A stretch of 32,654 nt of DNA from Nanobdellota archaeon (GTDB taxonomy: Archaea > Nanobdellota > Nanobdellia > Parvarchaeales > Parvarchaeaceae), in NCBI GenBank assembly GCA_021791655.1, contig JAJYWD010000001.1, positions 1-32,654 of the forward strand, in the 5' to 3' direction. The translations under genes were made by a program, and so were the position numbers. Numbering within the stretch: position 1 is the stretch's first letter; every line of letters starts with the position of its first letter. The notes under the pieces are model-generated. The model did no database searches and had not been told where the DNA came from. It was given only the letters and a program-made list of their open reading frames with translations. Positions 15,777 through 24,011 of this stretch are shown here, piece after piece.

Positions 15777-16699
15777 ATAGAATATATTAAGTCGCTGATG
15801 TGGTCAAGCTTATTTGCTTCTGCTAGCGAGTGAAGGCGTTTTAGAAGGCCGCTGCTGTATTGCATGGCGTTTTTCCTTCTATTCACTATCTCTTCTGGGA
15901 TGCCGAGTTTCCTGCCCAGCGACCTGACCTGACCTTTGTCGTATGTGCCTTTCTCATCCAAATCGAGTGACATAGCGTAATCAACTACTTCCTCGCTTAA
16001 ATAAGGCGCGCAAACTTTCATTCCGAACAGCTTGCCTATGCTCGTTATCCTAAATATATCTGTTGCAGCGACGTACGAAAGTCTCCTCTCCCTAAGTTCC
16101 TTAAGATTCTTTTCGTCTGTGCGTTTGTGCACCGCAAAACCGAAGAAAAGTTCATCGCTACCCATCCCACTGACTACAGTCTTATAGCCGAACGATTTCA
16201 GATGTTTCATAGCCGCATACTCTACGATTCCGAGTATGATGCTGTATACGTCTAAAGACGTGTGCCTAAGCGTTCTGAGTGCATATTTTATGCTGTCATC
16301 AGTAAGTTCGGATCTCATAAGTTCACCACCTTTCTTTTCTATCAGAGTGGCCGAGTATAAGAAGTCTTCGGATGTCTTGGTACCGACTGTTATAGCATTG
16401 CACCGTATCCCTTCTCCCATGGCAATGCTGTACAGAACAGAAGAGTCTATCCCGCCCGATAACATGAACGAAAGAGGTTCGTCCGCGTTGTGCATGGCGT
16501 TTTTAAGCGCATCCAGCAGCGGCACGTCCAGTTTTGCGTGTCGGTATGTCCGGTTTATCCTTATTTTAGTGTCTTTTGTAACTATCGAATTACCTGGTAG
16601 AACAAGTCTGAATCCGCCAATGTCAAAGGATGCAACGCTTGTGTTTAGGGAGTCGGTTATTATTATAGCACTTCTATTTTGACCCGGTTTTTCTATCAT
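15773..16699 (-). CDS. Asparagine-synthase-like amidotransferase domain without glutaminase
   Basis: 308 aa with a PP-loop SGGIDSS at about residues 81-87 and the asparagine-synthase motif SGMGSDELFFGF, then the Tyr-rich and basic C-terminal segment ending NAMQYSSG. These match the synthetase half of AsnB. The N-terminal glutaminase (Ntn hydrolase, catalytic Cys2) is missing; only about 60 residues precede the PP-loop. It may use free ammonia, obtain it from a partner, or act on a different substrate such as a tRNA or small molecule. It sits among translation genes and overlaps the DUF192 gene by 26 nt and the RNase J gene by 4 nt. Confidence 0.82.
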   Translation of the reverse strand: MIEKPGQNRSAIIITDSLNTSVASFDIGGFRLVLPGNSIVTKDTKIRINRTYRHAKLDVPLLDALKNAMHNADEPLSFMLSGGIDSSVLYSIAMGEGIRCNAITVGTKTSEDFLYSATLIEKKGGELMRSELTDDSIKYALRTLRHTSLDVYSIILGIVEYAAMKHLKSFGYKTVVSGMGSDELFFGFAVHKRTDEKNLKELRERRLSYVAATDIFRITSIGKLFGMKVCAPYLSEEVVDYAMSLDLDEKGTYDKGQVRSLGRKLGIPEEIVNRRKNAMQYSSGLLKRLHSLAEANKLDHISDLIYSI

Positions 16700-17030
16700 G
16701 CGTAGTCACCTTTAGCCTGTCGCCCAATCTCACAGTACTCTTGTTTGTTATCGGCAGTTCAAGCACATGCGCCGAGTTAGCAGGGCCGTTGTAAAAGCGC
16801 CACTGCTTTGCGTAAACTTGTCCTACAACTTTATACTCTTTGTCTAGCCATATTATCCTGAGCCCGAATCTTACGAAATTCATGTGTATACTGGAAACGT
16901 CGGGTAGGAACGCACCATTTCCCGGTGACGAAACGAACATTAGTCCTAGAAGTTTTAATCGGAAACTCTTGCAAACCTTCACGTTTTTAGCTACGAGTTT
17001 GCCTTTTATGTAAAAGTCAGCTGCTAACAT
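16674..17030 (-). CDS. DUF192 family protein
   Basis: 118 aa, a small beta-rich DUF192 domain. Typical landmarks are an early KVCKSFRLKLLGLMF, then the conserved NFVRFGLRIIWLDKEYKVV and the terminal strand-turn VLELPITNKSTVRLGDRL. The family is widespread and its function is not established; secreted members exist, but no signal peptide is visible here. It lies 2 nt after the uS2 gene stop, and its last codons overlap the asparagine-synthase-like gene. Confidence 0.85.
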   Translation of the reverse strand: MLAADFYIKGKLVAKNVKVCKSFRLKLLGLMFVSSPGNGAFLPDVSSIHMNFVRFGLRIIWLDKEYKVVGQVYAKQWRFYNGPANSAHVLELPITNKSTVRLGDRLKVTTHDRKTGSK

Positions 17031-17032
17031 AC

Positions 17033-17635
17033 TTAGAATTCAAGCTCTTTTGCTACAAAATCTTCAAGCTTTACCTTTTCGATAGCGTCTTTCTCTTCCT
17101 TTGTTTCAGCCAACTCGCTTGCCAACAGGTACAGGATTAGGCCTATGCTGTTGCCGTTCTTGTTGTTTCCCGGTATTATCAGGTCAATGTAATCGATTTT
17201 ATTATCGGTATTAGTTACTCCGATTATCGGAATGTTTATTTTCTTCGCGTCATTTATCGCCCTTCTGTTTGCGGTTGGATCCGTAACTATTAGAATCTTA
17301 GGCTCAAAGAAGTTCTTGTAGCTTATGTTGGTCATTGACCCTGCTAGATAACGCCCAAAGTTTACGCTTATCTTCATAAGCTTAGCAAAATTGTAGACTG
17401 GATAGTATGCGCTGTCCAGTGTGCACACCAGAAGAACGTCCCTCCTGCTGTACCTTTTTAGCATCTTTGCGGCCATCTTTATTCTTTCATCTATAAGTTT
17501 TATGTTGAATATCGTGAACTTTCGCGGAATTCGTTTGAAGATGAACCGCTCCAGAGACCTGTTTAGGTTTCTCGCCCCTATACGGGTTCCGTACACCTTG
17601 TAAGCCTCTATTTTCTCTATCTTCTTAAACACCAT
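17033..17635 (-). CDS. rps2: Small-subunit ribosomal protein uS2
   Basis: A 200-aa ribosomal protein of the small subunit that binds 16S rRNA near the head. It has the uS2 signatures YKNFFEPKILIVTDPTANRR followed by PIIGVTNTDNKIDYIDLIIPGNN. The length is typical of archaeal uS2. It overlaps the end of the enolase gene by 11 nt; the eno-rps2 linkage is a conserved archaeal arrangement. Confidence 0.96.
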   Translation of the reverse strand: MVFKKIEKIEAYKVYGTRIGARNLNRSLERFIFKRIPRKFTIFNIKLIDERIKMAAKMLKRYSRRDVLLVCTLDSAYYPVYNFAKLMKISVNFGRYLAGSMTNISYKNFFEPKILIVTDPTANRRAINDAKKINIPIIGVTNTDNKIDYIDLIIPGNNKNGNSIGLILYLLASELAETKEEKDAIEKVKLEDFVAKELEF

Positions 17636-18800
17636 CGGAATACAACTCCATCAGCCTATTTAACTTTTCTGTCCTTTCCCCTCTATTTATCCCTATTTTT
17701 AAATACTTTGCATTAATACCAACGCCGATATCTGCTATTATCGGTGAGTTGGTCTCCTCCGAACGGTGAGATACTATTTTTGTAATGCCGTATCTATCAG
17801 CGAGTTCTGAGTACTCTTCCATCTTGTATAAAAGACCAACTTGGTTGGGTTTTATTAGCGTGCCGCCAAGAGCATCGTGTGCAAGCTCCAATCTGTCCGT
17901 TCTTGTTGACGTTATGTCGTCACCCACCACTATAGCTTTAGTGGCTTTCTTTATTTTGGCGTATCCGTCCTTAAAATCCTGGTCTACCGGGTCCTCCATT
18001 ATGTATACGTCAAATTCATCCACTAGTCTCTCCATCAGTTCGGTCTGCTCTTCCCTAGTTACCTCGTTCTTGTCTCCCAGGGGGTACCTGTAATGGTATT
18101 TCCCGTCTTTAAAGAACGTTGAGGCTGCGATGTCCATCCCCATTCTTATATCCAGTTCTGTCTTGCTTATCGCCCTATCGATTGCCTTTTTAAGCAGTTT
18201 CAGCGCGTCATAGTTTCCGAGCCTTGTCGCGAAACCACCTTCGAGGTCCACACCGCCGAAAAACCTGGTGCTGTCTTCCTTAAGTAGTGCCTTCACATTA
18301 TTGTAAACTTCTAGCGTGCCCCTAAGGCTTTCATCTATGCTATCGTTTAAGGTTGTAACCAAAAGTTCTTGTATGTCCATCCCCAGCGAATAAGAGTGTA
18401 GTCCTCCCCCCAGCATCTTGCAAAGGGGCAGCGGCCTGCCGTTTCCCCCGAATAGCATGTGTGGCTGGATGCTGAGATCCGCACTGAGCGCGTACACCAA
18501 TGCGTATGAAAGGGCTATAGATGGGCCCCCAATGAATTTTTCGTCCAGCGCTCTCTCTATATCGAATATGTCCTCTTTATAGCCCAGCCTTTTGGCTTTA
18601 AGACCGTTTAAATGGTCATTGAACTTTTTTAGAAGATCGCTCAAACCGGAGGCAGTATCAGTTATTTCATACTTGCTGTTACTGGTGCCGCGGGGAGAGG
18701 AGCCACGAAAAACCCCTTTATCAGTCTTTATTATAACTTCCGCAGTAAATGCGGAGTTTGAGTTCAGTATTTTCCTGGCCCTTATGTCCTTTATCTCCAT
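17625..18800 (-). CDS. eno: Enolase
   Basis: About 391 aa, shorter than the usual 410-430, catalysing 2-phosphoglycerate to phosphoenolpyruvate in glycolysis/gluconeogenesis. Metal and catalytic positions can be matched: GGGLHS with QEL after it, DIAASTFF, MEDPVDQD, VGDDIT, IKPNQVG and KYLKIG. Two loops diverge from the common form: the SGASTG mobile loop reads RGTSNS, and SHRSGET reads SHRSEET. The ORF track starts at TTG 18803; the ATG at 18800 is preferred because the TATA-like TTTTATTTA is centred 25 nt upstream, giving a leaderless mRNA. It leads the long translation operon. Confidence 0.93.
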   Translation of the reverse strand: MEIKDIRARKILNSNSAFTAEVIIKTDKGVFRGSSPRGTSNSKYEITDTASGLSDLLKKFNDHLNGLKAKRLGYKEDIFDIERALDEKFIGGPSIALSYALVYALSADLSIQPHMLFGGNGRPLPLCKMLGGGLHSYSLGMDIQELLVTTLNDSIDESLRGTLEVYNNVKALLKEDSTRFFGGVDLEGGFATRLGNYDALKLLKKAIDRAISKTELDIRMGMDIAASTFFKDGKYHYRYPLGDKNEVTREEQTELMERLVDEFDVYIMEDPVDQDFKDGYAKIKKATKAIVVGDDITSTRTDRLELAHDALGGTLIKPNQVGLLYKMEEYSELADRYGITKIVSHRSEETNSPIIADIGVGINAKYLKIGINRGERTEKLNRLMELYSDGV

Positions 18801-18820
18801 CAAAAATGGTATAAACCCCG

Positions 18821-18829
18821 TAAATAAAA
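18821..18829 (-). promoter_or_regulatory. TATA-like box of the eno-rps2-valS-ttuA operon
   Basis: The minus strand reads TTTTATTTA, centred about 25 nt before the ATG at 18800. It is the only clear promoter seen for the eight-gene run down to 10911. Confidence 0.55.
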
Positions 18830-18843
18830 CGTTTGCGTGCTGC

Positions 18844-19587
18844 TTAACCTATTCTCCTTAAGAACACTAAGAATCCGGTGTGTATCAGGCCGCTTGTCTC
18901 CGGTCTTAATATGTCGCGTTTTACATCGTTTTTCCAGTTGATCTGCAGATTCTGTATCACCCTAATAATCTTTAAGTCTCCCTTGATAGATCTTAGTAGC
19001 TTTTCTACCTGTATTATTGAGGGCACATATGAACATATCATGCCACCCACGGCTACCGAGGGGGATATTACCGGCATTACAGACCAAGGCTCTGGTAGGT
19101 CTATAAGCGCAAAGTCAAAACCACGCCTCCCCACCCCCTTTTTTATGTCCGTATTTATTATCTTTACGTTATCCAGGCCGAACAGTTCAACATTTTTCTT
19201 GGCGACCCGTGCGAAATCCTTTCTTATTTCATAGGATATTACCTTTCCATTTCTAGCGAACTCGCCCATTACACACGCAGCGAATCCGGAGCCCGTACCA
19301 ACGTCCAATATTTTGCTGTCAGACCTCAGGCCGCCGTATGTTAATACACTGCCCAAATCCTTTAGGGTTATTATCTGGGGAAGTCTTATTATCTTTCTTG
19401 ACAGGTCTTCCATTGTCGGTTCTACGACGAAGAACCTTTTACCTTTATGCGTAGATAGCGCGCTACCTCTCTTCGCCCTTTTTAATTGCGTCGCTTTTAT
19501 GATGCCAAATTCTGTGTTAACGTCCTTTCCTTCGTCTATAAAGAAAGACCTGTCTTCGCTCATTAGGAATATCTTCTTTCGTGTCAT
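18844..19587 (-). CDS. trmI: tRNA (adenine-58-N1)-methyltransferase-like protein
   Basis: A 247-aa enzyme of the TrmI/Gcd14 family. An N-terminal beta domain contains the substrate-handling stretch RFFVVEPTMEDL and RLPQIITLKDLG. The Rossmann methyltransferase core has motif I LDVGTGSGFAACVMGE, motif II (ISYEIRKDFARVA) and FDFALIDLPEPW, matching the DxPxPW substrate motif. Members place a methyl group on N1 of A58 (and A57 in archaea) in the tRNA T-loop. Its start overlaps the upstream gene stop by 4 nt (ATGA). Confidence 0.9.
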   Translation of the reverse strand: MTRKKIFLMSEDRSFFIDEGKDVNTEFGIIKATQLKRAKRGSALSTHKGKRFFVVEPTMEDLSRKIIRLPQIITLKDLGSVLTYGGLRSDSKILDVGTGSGFAACVMGEFARNGKVISYEIRKDFARVAKKNVELFGLDNVKIINTDIKKGVGRRGFDFALIDLPEPWSVMPVISPSVAVGGMICSYVPSIIQVEKLLRSIKGDLKIIRVIQNLQINWKNDVKRDILRPETSGLIHTGFLVFLRRIG

Positions 19588-20390
19588 TGGCTCACCTTTA
19601 TTATGTTTACCAGATTGCCGTACTGCCTTTTCTCAGCTATCTTTGTAGCCGTGGTCAATATAAATACCGCAGTCTTGTTGGAGGATGCGTATCCCTCTGC
19701 TTTTATAAGGTCGTTCTTGTTTATGCTCTTCTTGTTTATCACCATAACCGTCACACGCAGCGTGTGTTCGCCGTAGTTGCACATGTAGACATTTTTGCTT
19801 ATCCTGCTGGGCTCTGAGAATCCGTATTTACTTAAGTCTATCTCCGGCTCCAGCATACGTAACGCAAGTTTTTTTGCAGCCGGCAGTCTCGATGTCTCTT
19901 GCAGGTTTCTGATCCCCTGTTGTCTAGTTTTTGCCTTTTCGCCGTTTATAATTGAGCGCACGTCGTCGGTAGACAATTTGTAGTAGTAATAGTACTCCAC
20001 GCCTTTTTTTGTCTCTCGGTCCATTGCCGAGACCTTTTTTATGAAATCAGTGAGATTCTGCGACAGATACCTTTCGGCCGGCGACAAATCCTCAGAGTCC
20101 GCTACTTGCGCGTCTCTTATTTTGTTTACCAAGCTCTTTTCCTGCTGATTTAGGGTTTCGTACAATCGGCTAATCGCTTTGTCCTTATCCTGTAAAAGAA
20201 AGTAGAAATACGAGAGACCATAGCCCCTCTCTGTCCTTCCCAACTCCTCCCTTTTCACAAAATAGTCGAGTATTGCAGAGGTTTGTCCTGTGTCCCGGCC
20301 TAGTCTTTCTGCGATGTCTATGGTGAGGGCTGGTCCGGCCATTAGCATCGTTTTAATAGAGGATTGCAGCGTGTCTATCTCTGTAGCCAT
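19584..20390 (-). CDS. Winged-helix protein of unknown family coupled to trmI
   Basis: 268 aa. The N-terminal 75 residues look like a winged helix (ALTIDIAERLGRDTGQTSAILDYFVKREELGRTERGYGL). A helical middle follows, including a run of tyrosines (GVEYYYYYKLS). The C-terminal alpha/beta part (KNVYMCNYGEHTLRVTVMVI ... TAVFILTTATKI) could be a nuclease-like or regulatory fold, but no complete PD-(D/E)xK set can be assigned by eye. It is co-translated with trmI. A TATA-like TTTTATTAT centred 26 nt before the ATG suggests a leaderless mRNA. No function is assigned. Confidence 0.65.
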   Translation of the reverse strand: MATEIDTLQSSIKTMLMAGPALTIDIAERLGRDTGQTSAILDYFVKREELGRTERGYGLSYFYFLLQDKDKAISRLYETLNQQEKSLVNKIRDAQVADSEDLSPAERYLSQNLTDFIKKVSAMDRETKKGVEYYYYYKLSTDDVRSIINGEKAKTRQQGIRNLQETSRLPAAKKLALRMLEPEIDLSKYGFSEPSRISKNVYMCNYGEHTLRVTVMVINKKSINKNDLIKAEGYASSNKTAVFILTTATKIAEKRQYGNLVNIIKVSQ

Positions 20391-20396
20391 ACATTG

Positions 20397-20420
20397 TTTT
20401 TATATTCTGAGATAATAAAA
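20397..20420. promoter_or_regulatory. Face-to-face overlapping promoters
   Basis: The 35-bp gap between divergent genes holds two TATA boxes: TTTATATT (about 20399-20406) for the plus-strand ATG at 20426, and TTTTATTAT on the minus strand (20412-20420) for the ATG at 20390. Each box lies inside the other transcript's start zone, so simultaneous initiation should be mutually exclusive. Confidence 0.55.
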
Positions 20421-20425
20421 GTTGT

Positions 20426-20974
20426 ATGTTTGCGAGAATGGGAAAGAAAGGGCAGATATTCACCATAGATCTTTTGATATCACTCTCGATTTTCGTGCTC
20501 CTCTTCGTATCAGTGGTATTGTTTTTATACTCGGTTGGGGATTCTGCTAATCCATATTCCACCTATTCCGTTCAGTACGATTCAAATTACGTTAATAACA
20601 TTGCAACACAGGCTGTGGACTCACTCGTCGGCTCGACCGGTTATCCCTCCAATTGGCAGACTCTCACGGCTTCCTGTAATTCGATATATCAAATCGGACT
20701 AATGTACAATGCCTATGAACTTGATCCAAATAAATTATCGGCGCTTACACAACTATCTGATTCCTGTATCGCCTCTTTCTTGAAATCCGGCGGTACTTTC
20801 AATGTCTCTGTGACCTTCCTAAATAATACAATATTTCGCATTAGCGGCACGCCGATAACTGCCGGTAAACCAGTAGCCGTTAATGCTTCTTATGTATCCT
20901 CTATACAGAGATACGTGGTTCTGTACCCCGGCAGTCAGATACTGAGGGTTAGCTTTTCTGAATGGATTGTATGA
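20426..20974 (+). CDS. Type IV pilin-like protein 1 (class III signal peptide)
   Basis: 182 aa with the N-terminus MFARMGKKGQIFTIDLL followed by one long hydrophobic helix. This is the archaeal class III (prepilin) signal: basic residues, cleavage after Gly, then Gln as the first mature residue. The rest is a Ser/Thr/Asn/Tyr-rich extracellular domain with two cysteines (TASCNSI and SDSCIAS) that could form a disulfide. The protein should assemble in a pilus-like filament or remain anchored at the membrane. The start at 20426 fits the TATA spacing; the ATG at 20438 (MGKKGQ) is an alternative. The stop overlaps the next pilin-like gene (ATGA). Confidence 0.82.
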   Translation: MFARMGKKGQIFTIDLLISLSIFVLLFVSVVLFLYSVGDSANPYSTYSVQYDSNYVNNIATQAVDSLVGSTGYPSNWQTLTASCNSIYQIGLMYNAYELDPNKLSALTQLSDSCIASFLKSGGTFNVSVTFLNNTIFRISGTPITAGKPVAVNASYVSSIQRYVVLYPGSQILRVSFSEWIV

Positions 20975-21702
20975 AAGGGCAAATTTTCACTTTGGATCTT
21001 ATAATCGGATTAATCCTTATTACGCTTCTACTCGGTAGCGCTTACTCTCTCGCGAGTTATTATTCGGATGCCAATGTATCCATAAACACCAATGCAAATT
21101 TCCAAGCGTTATACTCCTCAACCGCTTCATCCTTTGCTGTTTCTAATTCCACGATAAGTGCCATAGATGCATTCCAGAATGGCGGTACGGCATCAGCCGT
21201 TTCTTCCTATATAATCAGCATACTAGGAAATGAGATTTTCGTACCTTATAAAATAACTTTTTACGGAGAGTCCTCTTACTTGGCACCACAGCTGCCAAGC
21301 ACCGAACTTGTGCACTATGCATCCCCCGATTTCGGCAACTTTTCTGGGGTCCTTTCTTTCACTAATCTTATCCTTGTTTCAAATTTCACGGCAGCGTGCG
21401 GTGGGTCCTGTGATTATGCGGGTTTTCCCCCAGGCTCTGTTTTTCCTTCGCAATCTTTTCAGGTAAACGCTCCGGACTGTACGGTTCATTCGCCAAACGG
21501 CACCAATGTTCTAAGTCTTGGCTGGTCCATATCTAATAATACTCCTTCTGGTTCCTGTACGATTGGAGTCAGCTCCAATGTCAATAATGCGCCGCCAAAT
21601 GATTATCTAGTAAAAGCCTATTCCGGAGCGACACTGGATGGAGAAACAACTCTCTTCGTTCTAGCCATTGATTCTATAGTCTTACAGATAAAAACAAACT
21701 AA
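20971..21702 (+). CDS. Type IV pilin-like protein 2 (class III signal peptide)
   Basis: About 243 aa starting MKGQIFTLDLIIGLILITLL, again with a KG-Q prepilin cleavage motif, followed by a Ser-rich beta domain with four cysteines (CGGSC, DCTVHS, SCTIG). The ORF track uses 20962; 20971 is preferred because it places the basic residue directly before the cleavage site and gives a 4-nt ATGA overlap with the upstream gene. The shared KGQIFTxDL motif shows that the two proteins are paralogues in the signal region. No pilus ATPase or membrane platform gene is present in the window. Confidence 0.82.
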   Translation: MKGQIFTLDLIIGLILITLLLGSAYSLASYYSDANVSINTNANFQALYSSTASSFAVSNSTISAIDAFQNGGTASAVSSYIISILGNEIFVPYKITFYGESSYLAPQLPSTELVHYASPDFGNFSGVLSFTNLILVSNFTAACGGSCDYAGFPPGSVFPSQSFQVNAPDCTVHSPNGTNVLSLGWSISNNTPSGSCTIGVSSNVNNAPPNDYLVKAYSGATLDGETTLFVLAIDSIVLQIKTN

Positions 21703-21718
21703 AAATAAATAACGGTTC

Positions 21719-21955
21719 TCAGATGAAGTAAACCGGCTTGTTGTTCTCGTGCGATTTGAGCAAAGCCTCCAGCTCCTCAAGCGAAGCTTTTATATCTCCC
21801 CTGTAAAGACCGTTTTTTATCGCCATGTTATTTATCCTCAATAACATGCGACTTATCTCGTAGGCCTTAGTAAAGTCTACGTTGTTTTCGTATTGGTTAT
21901 AAAGGGTGACGTTTTCCAGCACCCTCTCGTATAATCTTTTTACTTCGTCCTCCAT
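21719..21955 (-). CDS. Small helical protein of unknown function
   Basis: 78 aa when started at the ATG at 21955 (MEDEVKRLYERVL). The ORF track start at 21982 is a GTG. The ATG is preferred because GGGAGGTTGGGGAGT lies immediately upstream. The protein is all-helical and strongly charged (two or three helices, ending NNKPVYFI), with no cysteines or membrane segment. It is convergent with the pilin genes and lies 71 nt beyond the stop of the Rli1 gene in the other direction of travel, so the two are not obviously coupled. Family not recognised. Confidence 0.6.
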   Translation of the reverse strand: MEDEVKRLYERVLENVTLYNQYENNVDFTKAYEISRMLLRINNMAIKNGLYRGDIKASLEELEALLKSHENNKPVYFI

Positions 21956-22053
21956 ACTCCCCAACCTCCCTCTCCTCAACACTGTAATGACGGGAACTAA
22001 TTAAAAAATACTAATATGGTATTACTAAAATATTATTTCTTTTCGGGAATTTC

Positions 22054-23772
22054 CTACTCAGCAAAGAATTCTTTCCTTTCTTTTTGCTCCAAATCCAATC
22101 TGCTGTTTGGTTGATTTATTCTAGGCCGGTTGCTCTCTTTGTCTCTCCTCATGGTTATATTTATGCTGCTTAGAAATGCGTTTATCGCTTTTGGGGCCCG
22201 GTACACCTCCGAGGTACACCCATTTACTCCACTTGTGCCGTTGAAAACAAGGGCTCTTGAACAAACAGAATCTATAAACATTATGTCGTGGTCTATCACT
22301 ATTGCAGATTTCATATTGGCATTTATGAAGTTCCTTATTATCTCCATAACTTCTAACCTATCTTCAACATCAAGATTTGCAGACGGTTCGTCAAACAGGA
22401 ATAGATCTGCATTTGATAGTAGAGTAGACACTATAGCAACTTTCTGTAGTTCCCCGCCAGATAGCGTTTTAATGTTTTTATTGATTAGCTTATCCACACC
22501 CAATCTGCTTAGTATAGTAGTAGCCTGTTCGTTGGAAGCGTAGTCTGCCATTACGTTTGACAAGACGTCGCCTACTATTGCGTCGAAGCGCGGTATTATC
22601 TGTGGTTTGAAAGCAATCCTCTTATCGAAGTTTAGTGTGCCATTGCTTGTTTCCATGACCCCCGCGAGAGATTTTATGAAAGTAGTCTTACCGGTTCCGT
22701 TCTTTCCTATTATGCCGAGTATTTCCCCGCTGTATAAGTCTCCGCTTCTGGCATGAAGTTCGAATTCCCCCGCCCTTACTGAAAATTCCGGCCAGGCCAA
22801 ACACATTTCATTGGATTCTACGGCCCTCTCCTTTCCGATCTTAATCTCGTAGTTTCTGAATCTTACATTTTCTGTGGGTAGATACCCGCTTATGTAATTG
22901 TTTATCCCGTTTCTCGTCTGCATCACGCGCGACATTATACCGTAATTCCCGTCGGATCCATAGAGTATCTGTACGAAATCTGTTAAGTAGTCTAACATTA
23001 TAAGGTCATGCTCCACGACTATTACGGTTTTATCCTTTAATCTCTCACGTATTAGAGTCGCAACTTCTATACGTTTTGTAACGTCGAGATAATTCATCGG
23101 CTCGTCGAATATGTACACGTTCGCATCCACGTCAAGGGTTCGTGCTATCTCTATAAGCTGTGATTCGCCGCCAGATAGCGTGGCGGATTCCCTTTCCATT
23201 AGCTGTGGCGGTACAAGTCCGTATTTGTTAAGTTTGACTATTTCGTTCACCTTTCCACTAAGGTAAAAATCTTGTGGTTTTTTTGCAACAGATATATGGG
23301 AGTTGTACAGGTCTATTAGATACTGCTGTATCTCTTTACCTCTAAAATGTTTTATTACTTCAGCATCCTTCGGAGGATCATCAAATTTCCCAAAATTCGG
23401 CTTTATTTGGTTCGATACGAGATTTATATTAGTAGTTTTTCCTGTCCCATTTCTTCCTATCAGACCGACTACCCTGCTCTTTATAGGTGTCATGATGCCG
23501 AAAGTCCTGAAGGTGTTTATCCCATATTGGAAGGTCAGGTCTTTCATCATTTCGTCCGGGAGATTTATTATCTTTATTGCTTCGGTTGGGCAGCGCTTTA
23601 CGCAGATTCCGCAAGAAATGCACAATTCTTCACTTATGGCCGCCTTTCCGTTATTTCTGGCATAAACAGTCTCTTTTAAGCCCTCTCTGACGCGAGGACA
23701 GACTTCCGCGCATATGTAATTACAACTGTCTGGAGCTATGCAGTCTTTCTCCTTTACTACTGCTATCCTCAT
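22054..23772 (-). CDS. rli1: Ribosome recycling factor ABCE1/Rli1
   Basis: A 572-aa twin-ATPase with N-terminal iron-sulfur clusters. Two ferredoxin-like clusters occupy residues 1-70 (CNYICAEVCPRV and CISCGICVKRCPTEA). The first ABC domain has GRNGTGKTT, the signature LSGGESQ and Walker B VYIFDEPMNYLD; the second has GKNGTGKTT, LSGGELQ and LFLFDEPSANLD, each with its His switch (VEHDL, IDHDIM). ABCE1 splits ribosomes after termination or rescue together with aRF1 or Pelota; a Pelota gene lies 3 kb away. A TATA-like TTAAATATAAAA at 23803-23814 precedes the ATG. Confidence 0.97.
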   Translation of the reverse strand: MRIAVVKEKDCIAPDSCNYICAEVCPRVREGLKETVYARNNGKAAISEELCISCGICVKRCPTEAIKIINLPDEMMKDLTFQYGINTFRTFGIMTPIKSRVVGLIGRNGTGKTTNINLVSNQIKPNFGKFDDPPKDAEVIKHFRGKEIQQYLIDLYNSHISVAKKPQDFYLSGKVNEIVKLNKYGLVPPQLMERESATLSGGESQLIEIARTLDVDANVYIFDEPMNYLDVTKRIEVATLIRERLKDKTVIVVEHDLIMLDYLTDFVQILYGSDGNYGIMSRVMQTRNGINNYISGYLPTENVRFRNYEIKIGKERAVESNEMCLAWPEFSVRAGEFELHARSGDLYSGEILGIIGKNGTGKTTFIKSLAGVMETSNGTLNFDKRIAFKPQIIPRFDAIVGDVLSNVMADYASNEQATTILSRLGVDKLINKNIKTLSGGELQKVAIVSTLLSNADLFLFDEPSANLDVEDRLEVMEIIRNFINANMKSAIVIDHDIMFIDSVCSRALVFNGTSGVNGCTSEVYRAPKAINAFLSSINITMRRDKESNRPRINQPNSRLDLEQKERKEFFAE

Positions 23773-23802
23773 TTTGAAACAATCATTAGTGATGATGGAG
23801 TA

Positions 23803-23814
23803 GTTTTATATTTA
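23803..23814 (-). promoter_or_regulatory. TATA-like box of rli1
   Basis: The minus strand reads TTAAATATAAAA, centred about 36 nt before the ATG at 23772, implying a leader of roughly 10 nt. Confidence 0.55.
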
Positions 23815-24004
23815 AGGCTTTAAGTTTCTATGTGTATCACGTTATGCCCCTATCTTGCTTGGTTTCGTTTATTACAAGTTAGTTGCTTTCCTAGCAAAAT
23901 ATAAATCGTCTACAATTGATTTTCCTCACGTACGGCAGTAGAGAGTTCCACTTCTCTAGTCATTTCGAATTAGTTTTCCAATTTTCACACCTTTACGAAG
24001 AAGG

Positions 24005-24011
24005 TATTTAT
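24005..24011 (+). promoter_or_regulatory. TATA-like box placing the start of the repeat-controlled gene
   Basis: TATTTAT is centred 26 nt before the ATG at 24034, the same spacing seen for the leaderless genes at 8741, 20390 and 25721. It supports translation starting upstream of the repeat. A stronger-looking AAAATATAAAT about 105 nt further up is an alternative. Confidence 0.5.

Noticed and set aside
23939-23958. Riboswitch or small RNA in the rli1/surface-gene gap
   Set aside because: Only one 6-bp hairpin with an 8-nt loop is seen; no known RNA class is recognised.
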